Source of the DNA: a virus
DNA: 25,989 bases
IMG/VR virus record: IMGVR_UViG_3300020438_000238
Coordinates: 1 to 25,989 of that record
Direction: 5' to 3' (one strand)
Shown: piece by piece, positions 1-7,202 of the stretch
Layout: every line of letters begins with the position of its first letter
How positions within the stretch are numbered: the stretch's first letter is position 1
Made by a program: the position numbers and the translations under genes
Notes under the pieces: model-generated
Database searches by the model: none
The model's input: only the letters and a program-made list of their open reading frames with translations
Told to the model about the DNA's origin: nothing

Positions 1-624
1 TTTATACCAATCAGCAACAATTTGTATAGTTTCTTTAGTATAAAAATCTTTATAATCTTTTTTATACCCTGTTACATTTCTTGGTGATATGTTTATTTTT
101 TCAATTCCAAAATATTTTGGTAGTTCTTCATCAATATGCTCTAATCGTATTATGTCACACCTGACATTATCTTTATTATCACATACGTAATCGTATGCAG
201 GGTACCATCCTCTTACAGCTCTATGCCACATATATTTTTTATTTCCCCATTTATGTCTTTCTTCAAGAAATGCTTTAAATGAAGATACATCAGCATATTC
301 AGTATTGCCATATTGACCACTATCTTTTTCTGTTTCTATGACCTTTTTAGCAAACATATATCTTGAAACTACTCTGGCCCATGGATTTCTAACTATGGCA
401 AAAGCTTTATTATTCATAATTAATTCTGGATTTAAATCTCTCCACCTTGCATGTTCATACCCAGGCTCATCACCAGTTTCATTCATTGTTTTTAAAACAT
501 TTTTTGTATACTCAGGTTCTTTATGATTTCTTGGTAATGCTATTATTATATGCTTTTTTATTACATCATGCTTACGTAAAGTCATTCCGCCGTTTTTTGG
601 AATATGAATAAAAATCTTTTTCAT
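1..624 (-). CDS. Sulfotransferase family protein, partial (3' end off the left edge)
   Basis: Open reading frame of 208 codons starting at ATG 624 and running without a stop past the left edge, so the C-terminus is missing. The protein begins MKKIFIHIPKNGGMTLRK, which matches the 5'-phosphosulfate-binding loop of PAPS-dependent sulfotransferases (H-x-P-K-x-G-G), and near residue 77 carries AIVRNPWARVVSRYMF, the 3'-phosphate-binding motif (R-N-P-x-x-R-x-x-S). These two motifs in this order and spacing define the sulfotransferase fold. The family moves sulfate from PAPS to a hydroxyl or amine, often on a glycan. The start overlaps the stop of the upstream gene as ATGA (621-624), and it is the last visible member of the sugar cassette, so an inferred role is sulfation of a phage-made or host surface sugar. 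The acceptor cannot be told. Confidence 0.8.
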   Translation of the reverse strand, partial: MKKIFIHIPKNGGMTLRKHDVIKKHIIIALPRNHKEPEYTKNVLKTMNETGDEPGYEHARWRDLNPELIMNNKAFAIVRNPWARVVSRYMFAKKVIETEKDSGQYGNTEYADVSSFKAFLEERHKWGNKKYMWHRAVRGWYPAYDYVCDNKDNVRCDIIRLEHIDEELPKYFGIEKINISPRNVTGYKKDYKDFYTKETIQIVADWYK

Positions 625-1346
625 CTTATTATATGACATCCTCCATATATACAAGTATGATTATCTCCACCAAAAGGTTTACTCATAACTTGCCACCAAC
701 CCCACTCTGAACTTAAAAGCTGTTTTTCTCTATGCAATTTCATAACAAGTTTAGGGTCGAAATGTTCTTCTTTATGCATAATCATAGTATCTGATAACAT
801 GTCATGCCAATCATTATTCTCAGTTTCACTTTTAGTTTTAGGTACAACTCTATGTTTTTCACTTGTATAATCATGAGCATTAGGGCCTTGCCCTCGTGTC
901 ATAAATCCGACTGGGCCTTCTTCTAATAAAGGATAAAATTGATGAAAATTAAAAGTTGGATTTACAGTAGTATCCCATCTAGTTTTTATATAAATGTCAT
1001 ATTTTTTAGGAATCATTTCGAATAATTGAGCATAAGATATAATTTGTTTATTACCATTTATAGTCTTATGACCATCAAAACGAGTTCTTTTATACCAATG
1101 ATGTTTTGGATTAGTAGTTGGCTCTGGATCAAATACTGGATGGTAATCCATTTTAGGTTCTTTAGATGGAAAAAAGTGGCCTATCTGACCTCTGTATATT
1201 TCAGGTACTTCGTCTTCTCTCCCGTTCCAGGTATGAAAATATAAGTCTGCTCCAAACTTTTTCTTCATTAAAGCTATAGATTTCTCTGGAGGTATTTGTA
1301 TCTTAGGTCTATACAATCCTGTAAATGATATAGCAATCTTTTTCAT
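621..1346 (-). CDS. Glycosyltransferase-like protein (WavE/core-LPS-like), tentative
   Basis: 241 residues, begins MKKIAISFTGLYRP, followed by FGADLYFHTWNG near residue 32, YDIYIKTRWDT near residue 115 and SDTMIMHKEEHFDP near residue 185. The layout (N-terminal strand, AD-x-x-x-HTW, a K/R-x-R-x-D motif mid-protein, then a block describing which acceptor or state is used) resembles the WavE-type lipopolysaccharide glycosyltransferases, with RWD as a plausible DxD substitute. I see this only at motif level. No membrane segment or signal peptide. The ORF ends in an ATGA overlap with the sulfotransferase and starts one base after the transketolase stop, with AAAGAGA as ribosome site. Placement between transketolase halves and a sulfotransferase supports a role in glycan assembly. 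Confidence 0.45.
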   Translation of the reverse strand: MKKIAISFTGLYRPKIQIPPEKSIALMKKKFGADLYFHTWNGREDEVPEIYRGQIGHFFPSKEPKMDYHPVFDPEPTTNPKHHWYKRTRFDGHKTINGNKQIISYAQLFEMIPKKYDIYIKTRWDTTVNPTFNFHQFYPLLEEGPVGFMTRGQGPNAHDYTSEKHRVVPKTKSETENNDWHDMLSDTMIMHKEEHFDPKLVMKLHREKQLLSSEWGWWQVMSKPFGGDNHTCIYGGCHIIR

Positions 1347-1347
1347 A

Positions 1348-1830
1348 TTATCTCTTTAAGTTAACATAACATGGTTTAGGTGAATAAATTACATCATAAA
1401 AAACATCTTCCATTTCGTCTTCTTCTGGCCAATGTTTATCTATATTTTTAAACCCTCTAGTATGTTCTTTATCATCATGAGCCCAATGAGTAAATCCTAA
1501 CCAATCGTAATCTTTATCACGGCCAGCTCCAAATAATTTAACTGGAACTTTATCATTATCTATATGAACTCTCACAAACTCAAATGGTCTATATATTAAA
1601 AATGGTGTCATAGAATAAACAACTGGTATTTTACCTTCTAAAGCCATACCTACACCAGTTCCAATTAATAACTGTTCTGCTGCTCCTACATTTATAAATC
1701 TATCAGGATATGTAAGTCTTAATTGATCAAAATGTTTCCAACCTAAATCGCCTACTATAAGATTAATTCTATCATCTACAGCCATTTCATTATAAAGAAG
1801 TTCTGTAAATTTTTTTCTAACGCTCATCAT
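1348..1830 (-). CDS. Transketolase-like protein, pyrimidine-binding (Pyr) subunit
   Basis: 160 residues corresponding to the middle domain of transketolase. It contains NVGAAEQLLIGTGVGMALEG (residues 47-66), with Glu52 in the position of the conserved Glu that activates the thiamine aminopyrimidine ring, then PVVYSMTPFLIYRPFEFVR, the typical second half of the domain. The ordinary third (C-terminal) transketolase domain is absent: the protein stops after about 160 residues, where typical split C-terminal halves are about 300. It starts with two consecutive ATG codons (1830 and 1827) and overlaps the PP-domain gene by 14 bases, which favours stoichiometric production. With its partner it would form a TPP-dependent two-carbon transfer enzyme. 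The substrate is unknown, but the neighbouring kinase, phosphatase and nucleotidyltransferase suggest a sugar phosphate. Confidence 0.82.
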   Translation of the reverse strand: MMSVRKKFTELLYNEMAVDDRINLIVGDLGWKHFDQLRLTYPDRFINVGAAEQLLIGTGVGMALEGKIPVVYSMTPFLIYRPFEFVRVHIDNDKVPVKLFGAGRDKDYDWLGFTHWAHDDKEHTRGFKNIDKHWPEEDEMEDVFYDVIYSPKPCYVNLKR

Positions 1831-2464
1831 TTAATTCCTTACATGCACCATCATACATCGTTTTATCCATTTTTATATAGTGAGCTTCTATACCTCTTAA
1901 GAAACTAAACCTGGAAGAAGATGTCTTATGGATATTTATTCTTGGCATAAAGGCCTTTAATCTTCTTTCCAAATAATCAGCATCTATAGGATCATAACAA
2001 GCATATCCATTTAGATTAACATGAACATGCATATTCTTTAAGTTATATTCTTGGGCATATCTCAATGATTCCCATACCGAACCTTCAGCACATTCACCAT
2101 CACTTATTGATACATATACATTTTTATTTGGACTAGCAATTGCTGCTCCAACTCCTACTGTAATGCCTTGTCCTAAACTTCCTGTAGTACAATATATTTT
2201 ATTTTCATAATCTAAGTTAGGATGGCCTAGGTGTTTATCAACTAGTTTTTGAGCATTTATACCTTCATATTTTTCTAATAATACATATAGTGCATATGCT
2301 GCATGCCCATTAGATAATATAAAAACATCATCTTTATTTTTATTATTCCAAATTTCATCTAAGTAATCTATACAAGAAAAGCAACTTCCTACATGCTCTT
2401 CTTCATTTGTGTATAATAAATCTAGAAGTCTTTGGTGTAAATTTAAATCACTTTTATAATTCAT
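1817..2464 (-). CDS. Transketolase-like protein, thiamine-diphosphate-binding (PP) subunit
   Basis: 215 residues from ATG 2464. A TTG three codons upstream is possible but less likely. Recognisable transketolase N-terminal features in order: FILSNGHAAYALYVLL (residues 48-63, substrate/TPP histidine), GHPNLD (80-85), TTGSLGQG (93-100) and the TPP/Mg motif SDGECAEGSVWESLRYA (121-137). The metal motif normally ends in D-x-N; here it reads N150-L-N152, so one usual Asp is replaced by Asn. The start overlaps the nucleotidyltransferase stop by 11 bases. Together with the next gene it makes a split transketolase lacking the C-terminal domain. Archaeal and sugar-cluster transketolases are also known as two-gene forms, so splitting alone is not proof of decay. 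Confidence 0.85.
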   Translation of the reverse strand: MNYKSDLNLHQRLLDLLYTNEEEHVGSCFSCIDYLDEIWNNKNKDDVFILSNGHAAYALYVLLEKYEGINAQKLVDKHLGHPNLDYENKIYCTTGSLGQGITVGVGAAIASPNKNVYVSISDGECAEGSVWESLRYAQEYNLKNMHVHVNLNGYACYDPIDADYLERRLKAFMPRINIHKTSSSRFSFLRGIEAHYIKMDKTMYDGACKELNDER

Positions 2465-3194
2465 GACGTTCAATGTCCTCTGGTGTTCCTAAGATATCAT
2501 GTCTAGTATTTTTATCCACTGTAACTTTAAATTGTTCAGATATCATTAAATTAAATATCGGTGCTATGTAAAATTCATTGTTAACTCTAATATTTTTTTC
2601 AATCATTACCTTTGCATATGATACAAAATCAAATCCGCTTTTAAAATAATATAGACCTCCTATGGCATGATTACTTATAACTTGTTTTTCTCTGGCTTCT
2701 TGCACTACATTATTTGTATTTAATCTAACATAACTATGAGCTGGAGCTTGAGAATGAAAGGTTGCTACCAAAGCATCAAATGCTTGTTTATCTTTATTCC
2801 ATAGAAATCTACCAGAAGAAGTCGTTTCTTTAGGATAATAGAATTTTGGCTCAAAGTAACAGTCAGGAGTAAATATAGTCAAAGAATCTTTATTATTAAT
2901 ATATTCTTCTGCTAGTAAACATGTACATAATGTCCCTTCGGTTACATAATCAACTGTAACTATCTTGATATCATTTCCATATTTTAGATTTAAAATTTCA
3001 TCAATACCATGACTATCAATATGTTCTTTTCTAACTACAAAAATTAAATTAGATTCTGTTAAATCTAATGATTCTAAAGATCTTTCAATTAAATATTTTC
3101 CATTAGTTTCAATTAAAGGTTTAGGAGGAAAGTATCCCTCTTCAATAAATCTTTGCCCTCTACCTGCTATAGGTAATAGTATATTATTTGCCAT
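2454..3194 (-). CDS. Sugar-phosphate nucleotidyltransferase (NTP_transferase family)
   Basis: 246 residues from ATG 3194 (AAGGA ten bases upstream); a TTG six codons earlier is open but lies inside the ribosome site and is rejected. The N-terminus MANNILLPIAGRGQRF plus FPPKPLIETNGKYLI (residues 22-36) is the nucleotide-binding signature G-x-G-x-R-(x)n-PKPL of GT-A-fold nucleotidyltransferases. VTEGTLCTCLLA (84-95) and FTPDCYF (108-114, metal-binding Asp) are the base/metal regions of the same fold. These enzymes couple a sugar-1-phosphate to a nucleoside triphosphate to make an NDP-sugar and PPi. The specificity is not readable. It follows the PfkB-like kinase with a 11-base overlap, consistent with kinase and nucleotidyltransferase acting in sequence. 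Confidence 0.82.
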   Translation of the reverse strand: MANNILLPIAGRGQRFIEEGYFPPKPLIETNGKYLIERSLESLDLTESNLIFVVRKEHIDSHGIDEILNLKYGNDIKIVTVDYVTEGTLCTCLLAEEYINNKDSLTIFTPDCYFEPKFYYPKETTSSGRFLWNKDKQAFDALVATFHSQAPAHSYVRLNTNNVVQEAREKQVISNHAIGGLYYFKSGFDFVSYAKVMIEKNIRVNNEFYIAPIFNLMISEQFKVTVDKNTRHDILGTPEDIERHEL

Positions 3195-3870
3195 TTGTAT
3201 TGTTTCCTTCAATTAAAAGTTCAGTGGTTCTTTTGTGTGTATATTCTAAAATCTTATCCATATTATTAGAAGAATCATTTAACATAGAAGTAATAAAAAC
3301 TGCTGCGAATGTATCTCCGGCTCCTAATACATTTATATTTTTTACTACAGCGTTTTCATGTGTATAAGATTGTTTTCCATTAGTAGCATAACTACCTGAA
3401 GGATAGTGTAATATAACCCAGCCTTTTACTAACTTTCCTAATTCATCGATATCCATATGTAAATTTTCATCTGACAAAAATAAATAATCTATTTTATCTA
3501 GATGATCATCTATTTGTATTTCACCGTCTGTTAAATCAGCAGACACAATTCCTGTTTTAATATCATTAATAAACTCTGTATTTAATCTATTAAGATACAT
3601 AATATGATGCCAATTTGAATTGTATATTGTTGGAGTAGTTGTGTATAGATTTAAATTACCTCGCCCAACTCTTTGAGCATTCTTTTTGTTAATTAAAACA
3701 ATCGCTTCTCCTAAAGCTGTAGGATTTAGTTTTACACTGAATCCTGTTCCTAATTTACTAATAGCACTCCATACATTTGCCATAGCTCCTAAAGAAATAG
3801 ATTCTTCAAACTCATTAAAGATTCTATCAATAGTCATATGACCATACAAGGATATGTCATACTTTTGCAC
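3184..3870 (-). CDS. PfkB-family carbohydrate kinase, short
   Basis: 228 residues starting at GTG 3870, which shares one base with the preceding TAG stop and has AGGAG eight bases upstream. PfkB signature 1 region is visible as SLGAMANVWSAISKLG (residues 26-41) and signature 2 as NINVLGAGDTFAAVFITSM (178-196), with the catalytic base Asp186 in GAGD. Typical members are about 300 residues, so this one is compact, mainly by a reduced lid and C-terminus. PfkB kinases phosphorylate sugars or sugar phosphates such as ribose, fructose or heptose-7-phosphate using ATP. In this operon it sits between a KdsC-like phosphatase and a nucleotidyltransferase, an arrangement resembling kinase-phosphatase-nucleotidyltransferase routes to NDP-heptoses. 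The actual sugar is unknown. Confidence 0.78.
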   Translation of the reverse strand: MQKYDISLYGHMTIDRIFNEFEESISLGAMANVWSAISKLGTGFSVKLNPTALGEAIVLINKKNAQRVGRGNLNLYTTTPTIYNSNWHHIMYLNRLNTEFINDIKTGIVSADLTDGEIQIDDHLDKIDYLFLSDENLHMDIDELGKLVKGWVILHYPSGSYATNGKQSYTHENAVVKNINVLGAGDTFAAVFITSMLNDSSNNMDKILEYTHKRTTELLIEGNNTNGK

Positions 3871-4424
3871 TATTTCATCTCCTGGCTAGTTTGTTCTAAT
3901 CTGTCTAACTCTAATACGCTTTCCATATCAGGGTCTTCTCTTATCCACTTCTTCATTATGAATAAATCATATAACTCTCTAATTACTCCTTCACCACCTT
4001 TTGACTTTAATACTACAGCTGCATGTTGTTTGATAATATCAGGAGAATCAGCAGTACAAAAAGTATTTTGTAAAGCTTGAAACATGCTTAGATCAAAATA
4101 ATCATCTCCTACAAATGCCATATGATGATGATAAGCTTGATACTTTTTTGAAAATTCTTCTAGTAATACTGATTTATCAAGGTTAAGAGTTCCAACATCT
4201 CTTGTACAATAAAAATCTATATTTCTTTTTTTAGCCATGTCACGATTCCATGAATCTCCAGATATCATTACAACTTCTATTCCTGCAGCCATAAATCTTT
4301 TTATAGCCGAAAAGTCTTTGCACATAAATCTCTTACTCAATACATTGTGTTCTTTATCATATACTTTGGTACCATCAGTTAGAATACCATCAACATCTAA
4401 TATTAATAATCTAGTTGTTAACAT
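3870..4424 (-). CDS. KdsC-like HAD-superfamily phosphatase
   Basis: 184 residues, the usual length of 3-deoxy-manno-octulosonate-8-phosphate phosphatase (KdsC) type HAD enzymes with no cap insertion. Motif I is LILDVDGILTDG (Asp10 nucleophile, Asp12 acid/base), motif II is VVMISGDS (Ser55), Lys84 fits motif III, and motif IV is MAFVGDDYFDLSM (Asp107, Asp108). KSKGGEGVIREL (141-152) matches the C-terminal glycine-rich KdsC tail that closes over the neighbouring active site in the tetramer. The family removes phosphate from sugar acids or sugar phosphates. It overlaps the upstream glycosyltransferase by 14 bases and is coupled to the kinase through a TAGTG junction. Inferred role: dephosphorylating an intermediate of the cassette's sugar. 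Confidence 0.85.
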   Translation of the reverse strand: MLTTRLLILDVDGILTDGTKVYDKEHNVLSKRFMCKDFSAIKRFMAAGIEVVMISGDSWNRDMAKKRNIDFYCTRDVGTLNLDKSVLLEEFSKKYQAYHHHMAFVGDDYFDLSMFQALQNTFCTADSPDIIKQHAAVVLKSKGGEGVIRELYDLFIMKKWIREDPDMESVLELDRLEQTSQEMK

Positions 4425-5202
4425 GTTTCATTAACTCCTCTACATTTTCTCCACGGTTAGGCAATTTATCTTTTAAAAAGAAATGAACGAAATGAGCTTG
4501 TTTAGCTTTATCATCTTGTATTCCATGAAAGAGGCCATTCCATTTCCAGTTTAGGTGTTTGATACTCATTTTTTCTTTCTTTATCCACCAATTTAATAAC
4601 GTTTGATCTGTAGACCATTTCCATGCGCCTTGACCATCAATAAAACCTTTAAATACATTCCTCATTAAAAATTGATGAGGAGTCTGTCCTTTTAAGTATT
4701 TGTGAATACTTTTATTTAAAATCATAATACCCATGTTAAAGAATTCACCACAGTTACTCTTATCCCATTTCCAATCTACATCTCTTAAAACTAAATACTG
4801 CATCTGCGAATAATTTATAATCTTTTTTCGATAAGTTTCTGTAATAGGCATTTCACGTTCACATACAAAACCTGCATCATAAGTTGAAGATAGAGAATCA
4901 AAAACATTTGGACTATTAGGTCGTATCCAAACGTCTGCATCTATTATAGCTATTTGATCGTAAGTAGGAAAGTATGAAAAAGCGTTTTCCTTTTCATATA
5001 TAGGCAAAAAGCCTCCATGTTTCTCATATGATTCAACACTTCTGTTGGTTGAGAAAATGTCAGGCTTTATTCTTAGTTTTGGTATTGTTTGTACAAAGTG
5101 GTCTATATTATATATTTTGCAATATTCTTTAACTGAATTAATACAATGTTCATATAACCTAGATTTTTTTCCAAGACAAACTTGGTATATTAATCTTTTC
5201 AT
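4411..5202 (-). CDS. GT-A-type glycosyltransferase
   Basis: 263 residues. The N-terminal strand MKRLIYQVCLG and SRLYEHCINSVKEYC resemble nucleotide-sugar transferases with a Rossmann-like GT-A fold. YDQIAIIDADVWIRPNSP (residues 81-98) carries the metal-binding D-x-D (Asp88, Asp90), and FFNMGIMILNKS is the acceptor-side strand common in GT8-like proteins. The end, AHFVHFFLKDKLP, provides the late His often used as a metal ligand. No membrane segment. It starts immediately after a short gap (5203-5228) with a weak AAGGTGA ribosome site and leads the KdsC/PfkB/nucleotidyltransferase/transketolase run. Likely a cytoplasmic enzyme transferring a sugar to an unknown acceptor; family assignment within GT-A is uncertain. 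Confidence 0.72.
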   Translation of the reverse strand: MKRLIYQVCLGKKSRLYEHCINSVKEYCKIYNIDHFVQTIPKLRIKPDIFSTNRSVESYEKHGGFLPIYEKENAFSYFPTYDQIAIIDADVWIRPNSPNVFDSLSSTYDAGFVCEREMPITETYRKKIINYSQMQYLVLRDVDWKWDKSNCGEFFNMGIMILNKSIHKYLKGQTPHQFLMRNVFKGFIDGQGAWKWSTDQTLLNWWIKKEKMSIKHLNWKWNGLFHGIQDDKAKQAHFVHFFLKDKLPNRGENVEELMKHVNN

Positions 5203-5228
5203 TTCACCTTACTTATATTATAAATTAA

Positions 5229-5558
5229 TTATTTTTTATTATCACTGTTCCTTGCAAATGCTGAAGTTGCCATGAATGTTGCAACTATGCCAAGATTAGC
5301 TACCACATATGTTGATAATAAGGCGGTAACCATTTCTATTCTAGCGTTTGGTATTATAGGGGACATAGCAATAATTATTAATGCTATTGAAGATAAAGAA
5401 GAAACCCAGCATATTAATCTTTGTTGGTCTTGCATCTTATCATTATTTTCTAGTCTTATCATTCTTTCTGTCATAGCCATTTCATCATCAGTAACTACAC
5501 CGTCTCCATCGGTATCAGCTTGTTCCCAAATGCTGCCCTGTTGTAGTTTCTTTGACAT
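5229..5558 (-). CDS. Small membrane protein with one EF-hand loop
   Basis: 109 residues. Residues 14-26 read QADTDGDGVVTDD, a complete EF-hand calcium loop (D-x-D-x-D-G-x-V-x-x-D/E). After a charged helix with acidic and basic residues (MTERMIRLENNDKMQDQQR) there are two hydrophobic helices: ICWVSSLSSIALIIIAM (about 49-65) and MVTALLSTYVVANLGIVATF (about 76-95). So the calcium loop would sit on one face of the membrane with a hairpin behind it. AGGAG lies six bases before the ATG, while the preceding gene reads through this start by 44 bases. I do not recognise a named function. A two-helix hairpin of this size could be a holin, but that is inference only. Confidence 0.7.
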   Translation of the reverse strand: MSKKLQQGSIWEQADTDGDGVVTDDEMAMTERMIRLENNDKMQDQQRLICWVSSLSSIALIIIAMSPIIPNARIEMVTALLSTYVVANLGIVATFMATSAFARNSDNKK

Positions 5559-5757
5559 TGAGTTCTCCTAAAAGTAATCTACATATATCTTTAGCTCTAC
5601 TAAAGTTACTACGTAGCGAGTTTGATTTATAGCCATATTTATCAAACCATTTAAAGCTTTCTTTCAATCCTACTTTAATTTCTTCTGGAACATTAAAATC
5701 ACTTACGATATCTTCATACTCAGATCTGAGTGTAAGGTAACTTGCCAATGACATCAT
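5515..5757 (-). CDS. Hypothetical protein, 80 residues
   Basis: Begins MMSLASYLTLRSEYEDIV; the first of two adjacent ATG codons overlaps the preceding stop as ATGA. The body is mixed charged helix (FNVPEEIKVGLKESFKWFDKYGYKS, then SNFSRAKDICRLLLGELNVK) with no membrane segment, no metal motif and a single Cys. The 3' end runs 44 bases into the EF-hand gene. I do not recognise the family. Its place in a string of short genes between glutaredoxin and the sugar cassette says only that it is co-transcribed with them. Confidence 0.6.
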   Translation of the reverse strand: MMSLASYLTLRSEYEDIVSDFNVPEEIKVGLKESFKWFDKYGYKSNSLRSNFSRAKDICRLLLGELNVKETTTGQHLGTS

Positions 5758-5936
5758 GCTAAATCTCCTTTTCCTAACATACTTTCTAAATCTCTAAGTT
5801 CGCTTTTTACTTCTTCAGCTCTATCTTTTAAAACGCTAACTGCTGTTCTAATATGACCGGTATCTTCTGGTCTAAACCGAGAAGTTAGTTCTTTGATTTC
5901 TTGCTGTAAGAAAGTTAAATAATCAATTTTTTTCAT
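5754..5936 (-). CDS. Hypothetical short coiled-coil protein, 60 residues
   Basis: MKKIDYLTFLQQEIKELTSR then a heptad-rich stretch (VSVLKDRAEEVKSELRDLESML) that should form one amphipathic helix or coiled coil. No cysteines and no membrane segment. It overlaps the glutaredoxin gene by 14 bases and the following gene by four (ATGA), so it is clearly part of the operon. Function is not recognisable. Confidence 0.6.
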   Translation of the reverse strand: MKKIDYLTFLQQEIKELTSRFRPEDTGHIRTAVSVLKDRAEEVKSELRDLESMLGKGDLA

Positions 5937-6159
5937 TACGTTCTCCTAACCATTTTATTAAATTTTCATAACCTCCAAGATGCGTATCAAGGTCGTCCCA
6001 TATCTGTGGCACTGTCTTTAATCTTAAAGCTTTTAACACCATCTTATCTTCAAAAGATTCATCGATATTAATTACTTTATACATAATATTATTTTCGTCT
6101 AATATATTTTTAGCTCTTTCACACCAGCCACAATTGTTTTTGGTATAGATTTTAAACAT
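5923..6159 (-). CDS. Glutaredoxin
   Basis: 78 residues, the normal size of a compact phage or bacterial glutaredoxin. The redox motif is NNCGWCERAKNIL with Cys10 and Cys13; the usual glutaredoxin motif is C-P-Y-C, so G-W here is a variant. TVPQIW (residues 54-59) contains the cis-Pro of the thioredoxin fold, and LGGYENLIKW is the C-terminal GG-x-D/E-x-L signature that binds glutathione. It reduces disulfides, in phages chiefly as electron donor for ribonucleotide reductase. A class II reductase with the usual C-terminal shuttle cysteines is encoded at 9783-11996, so it may be the partner. TAATG junction with the upstream gene. Confidence 0.93.
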   Translation of the reverse strand: MFKIYTKNNCGWCERAKNILDENNIMYKVINIDESFEDKMVLKALRLKTVPQIWDDLDTHLGGYENLIKWLGERNEKN

Positions 6160-6605
6160 TATTTTACAAAATTAGATGTATAAGTTTTATGTCCATACTG
6201 AAAAGTAAATGTACTGTAGTCATATACTTCCCTTCGAGTTTCATTATATCGAGTTTGAACAAAACATTTATCTTCTTTAGCTTTTTCATTGGCGAATAAT
6301 GTACCAAGTAAAGCTCCTATAGCTCCACCATTTTCTTCACCTTTTATATTATTTCCTATAGCACCACCTATTATAGCACCAGACAATAAGTCTCCAGCTG
6401 ATGCGCCAGATTGGTTTCCTTTTTCACATATTTCTACAGTATAAGGTTTTCTATCAATAACAATTTTATAATGATCTTTAACATTACTAGTAATTGTTAC
6501 CATAGTTTGAGCTTCGACTCTTAATGAAAATATCACAAAGAGTCCAGTAAGCATTAATGTGGCTATCATAATAGCTATAAAAGATTGATTTTTTAAAAAT
6601 TTCAT
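6159..6605 (-). CDS. Glycine-zipper 2TM-like envelope protein
   Basis: 148 residues from ATG 6605, which overlaps the preceding stop as ATGA; ATG 6611, four bases after AGGAG, is an equal alternative and adds two residues. The N-terminus has Lys residues followed by a hydrophobic helix (FIAIMIATLMLTGLFVIF), a signal peptide or anchor ending near VEAQT. Residues from about 68 read SAGDLLSGAIIGGAIGNN and GGAIGALLGTLFANEKA, two glycine-zipper segments separated by KGEE, as in the bacterial outer-membrane glycine-zipper (17-kDa antigen-like) domain. Two cysteines flank the zippers. It probably inserts in the inner membrane or is exported to the envelope. Its role in the phage is unknown. Confidence 0.7.
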   Translation of the reverse strand: MKFLKNQSFIAIMIATLMLTGLFVIFSLRVEAQTMVTITSNVKDHYKIVIDRKPYTVEICEKGNQSGASAGDLLSGAIIGGAIGNNIKGEENGGAIGALLGTLFANEKAKEDKCFVQTRYNETRREVYDYSTFTFQYGHKTYTSNFVK

Positions 6606-7201
6606 ATCCATGTTTCTCCTGTTACATAATCGTAAACTTCTTTCCAATTCTTCATAATTGGAATATCTTCTGTATTTTCAGTTTTAATATGAGGATGTGC
6701 TACTAATACTGAGTCAAATCCTAATGATTTGCCGATTATAGCATTACCGACTTTATCTTCTATCCAGTAAGCTCCTGGATATATTGTAGATAGTTCTGCT
6801 AGAACTTCTGTTTTATCAGCACCAGTATCTAAATAAATAAAATCTTCGAATACTTCTTCACCGAATATTAGTTGAAGATTTTTAGTTCTAAGTTTTTGAG
6901 CGTAAGGATCTTTAGATAATGATGAAACTACTAAGAACTTATAACCATGTTCTTCGAATAGTTTTCTAACAAATTTGTATGAATCATATAATGGTGGAAG
7001 ATAACCAATGTTTGCTGATTGGTTAAACATTTGAATAAGGTGTGTAACTTTTTCTTGATCAATACCGTATCTGATAGTTTGATCATATTGCCTAACATCT
7101 CCTTTAGCATATATTCCTTGCCTCATCATCCAAGCATCGAATGTATCTCTCCAGTTGAGAAGTACACCATCAGTATCAATTAAAATAATTTTAGATTCCA
7201 T
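6602..7201 (-). CDS. HAD-like hydrolase, 5'-nucleotidase/deoxyribonucleotidase type
   Basis: 199 residues from ATG 7201, preceded by AGAGG nine bases upstream; a TTG three codons earlier is not needed. Motif I is ILIDTDGVLLNW with Asp9 and Asp11. FLVVSSLSKDPYA supplies the motif II Ser, Lys in GADKTEV is a motif III candidate, and YWIEDKVGNAIIGKSLGFDSVLV carries the acidic motif IV and the terminal strand. The region between motifs I and II, containing YLPPLYDSYKFVRKLFEEHG, looks like the small cap of deoxyribonucleotidases (NT5C type). Such phage proteins are thought to tune nucleotide pools. It starts one base after the stop of the upstream coiled-coil gene. Confidence 0.75.
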   Translation of the reverse strand: MESKIILIDTDGVLLNWRDTFDAWMMRQGIYAKGDVRQYDQTIRYGIDQEKVTHLIQMFNQSANIGYLPPLYDSYKFVRKLFEEHGYKFLVVSSLSKDPYAQKLRTKNLQLIFGEEVFEDFIYLDTGADKTEVLAELSTIYPGAYWIEDKVGNAIIGKSLGFDSVLVAHPHIKTENTEDIPIMKNWKEVYDYVTGETWI

Positions 7202-7202
7202 A

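Noticed and set aside
3870-5202. A complete ADP-heptose pathway
   Set aside because: The nucleotidyltransferase has GT-A motifs, not the H-x-G-H of HldE, and no isomerase or epimerase is visible, so only a loose resemblance can be claimed.
5203-5228. TATAAT-like stretch in the gap before the glycosyltransferase
   Set aside because: No matching -35 and a gap of only 26 bases; it may just be AT-rich. The operon from P1 can cover these genes.
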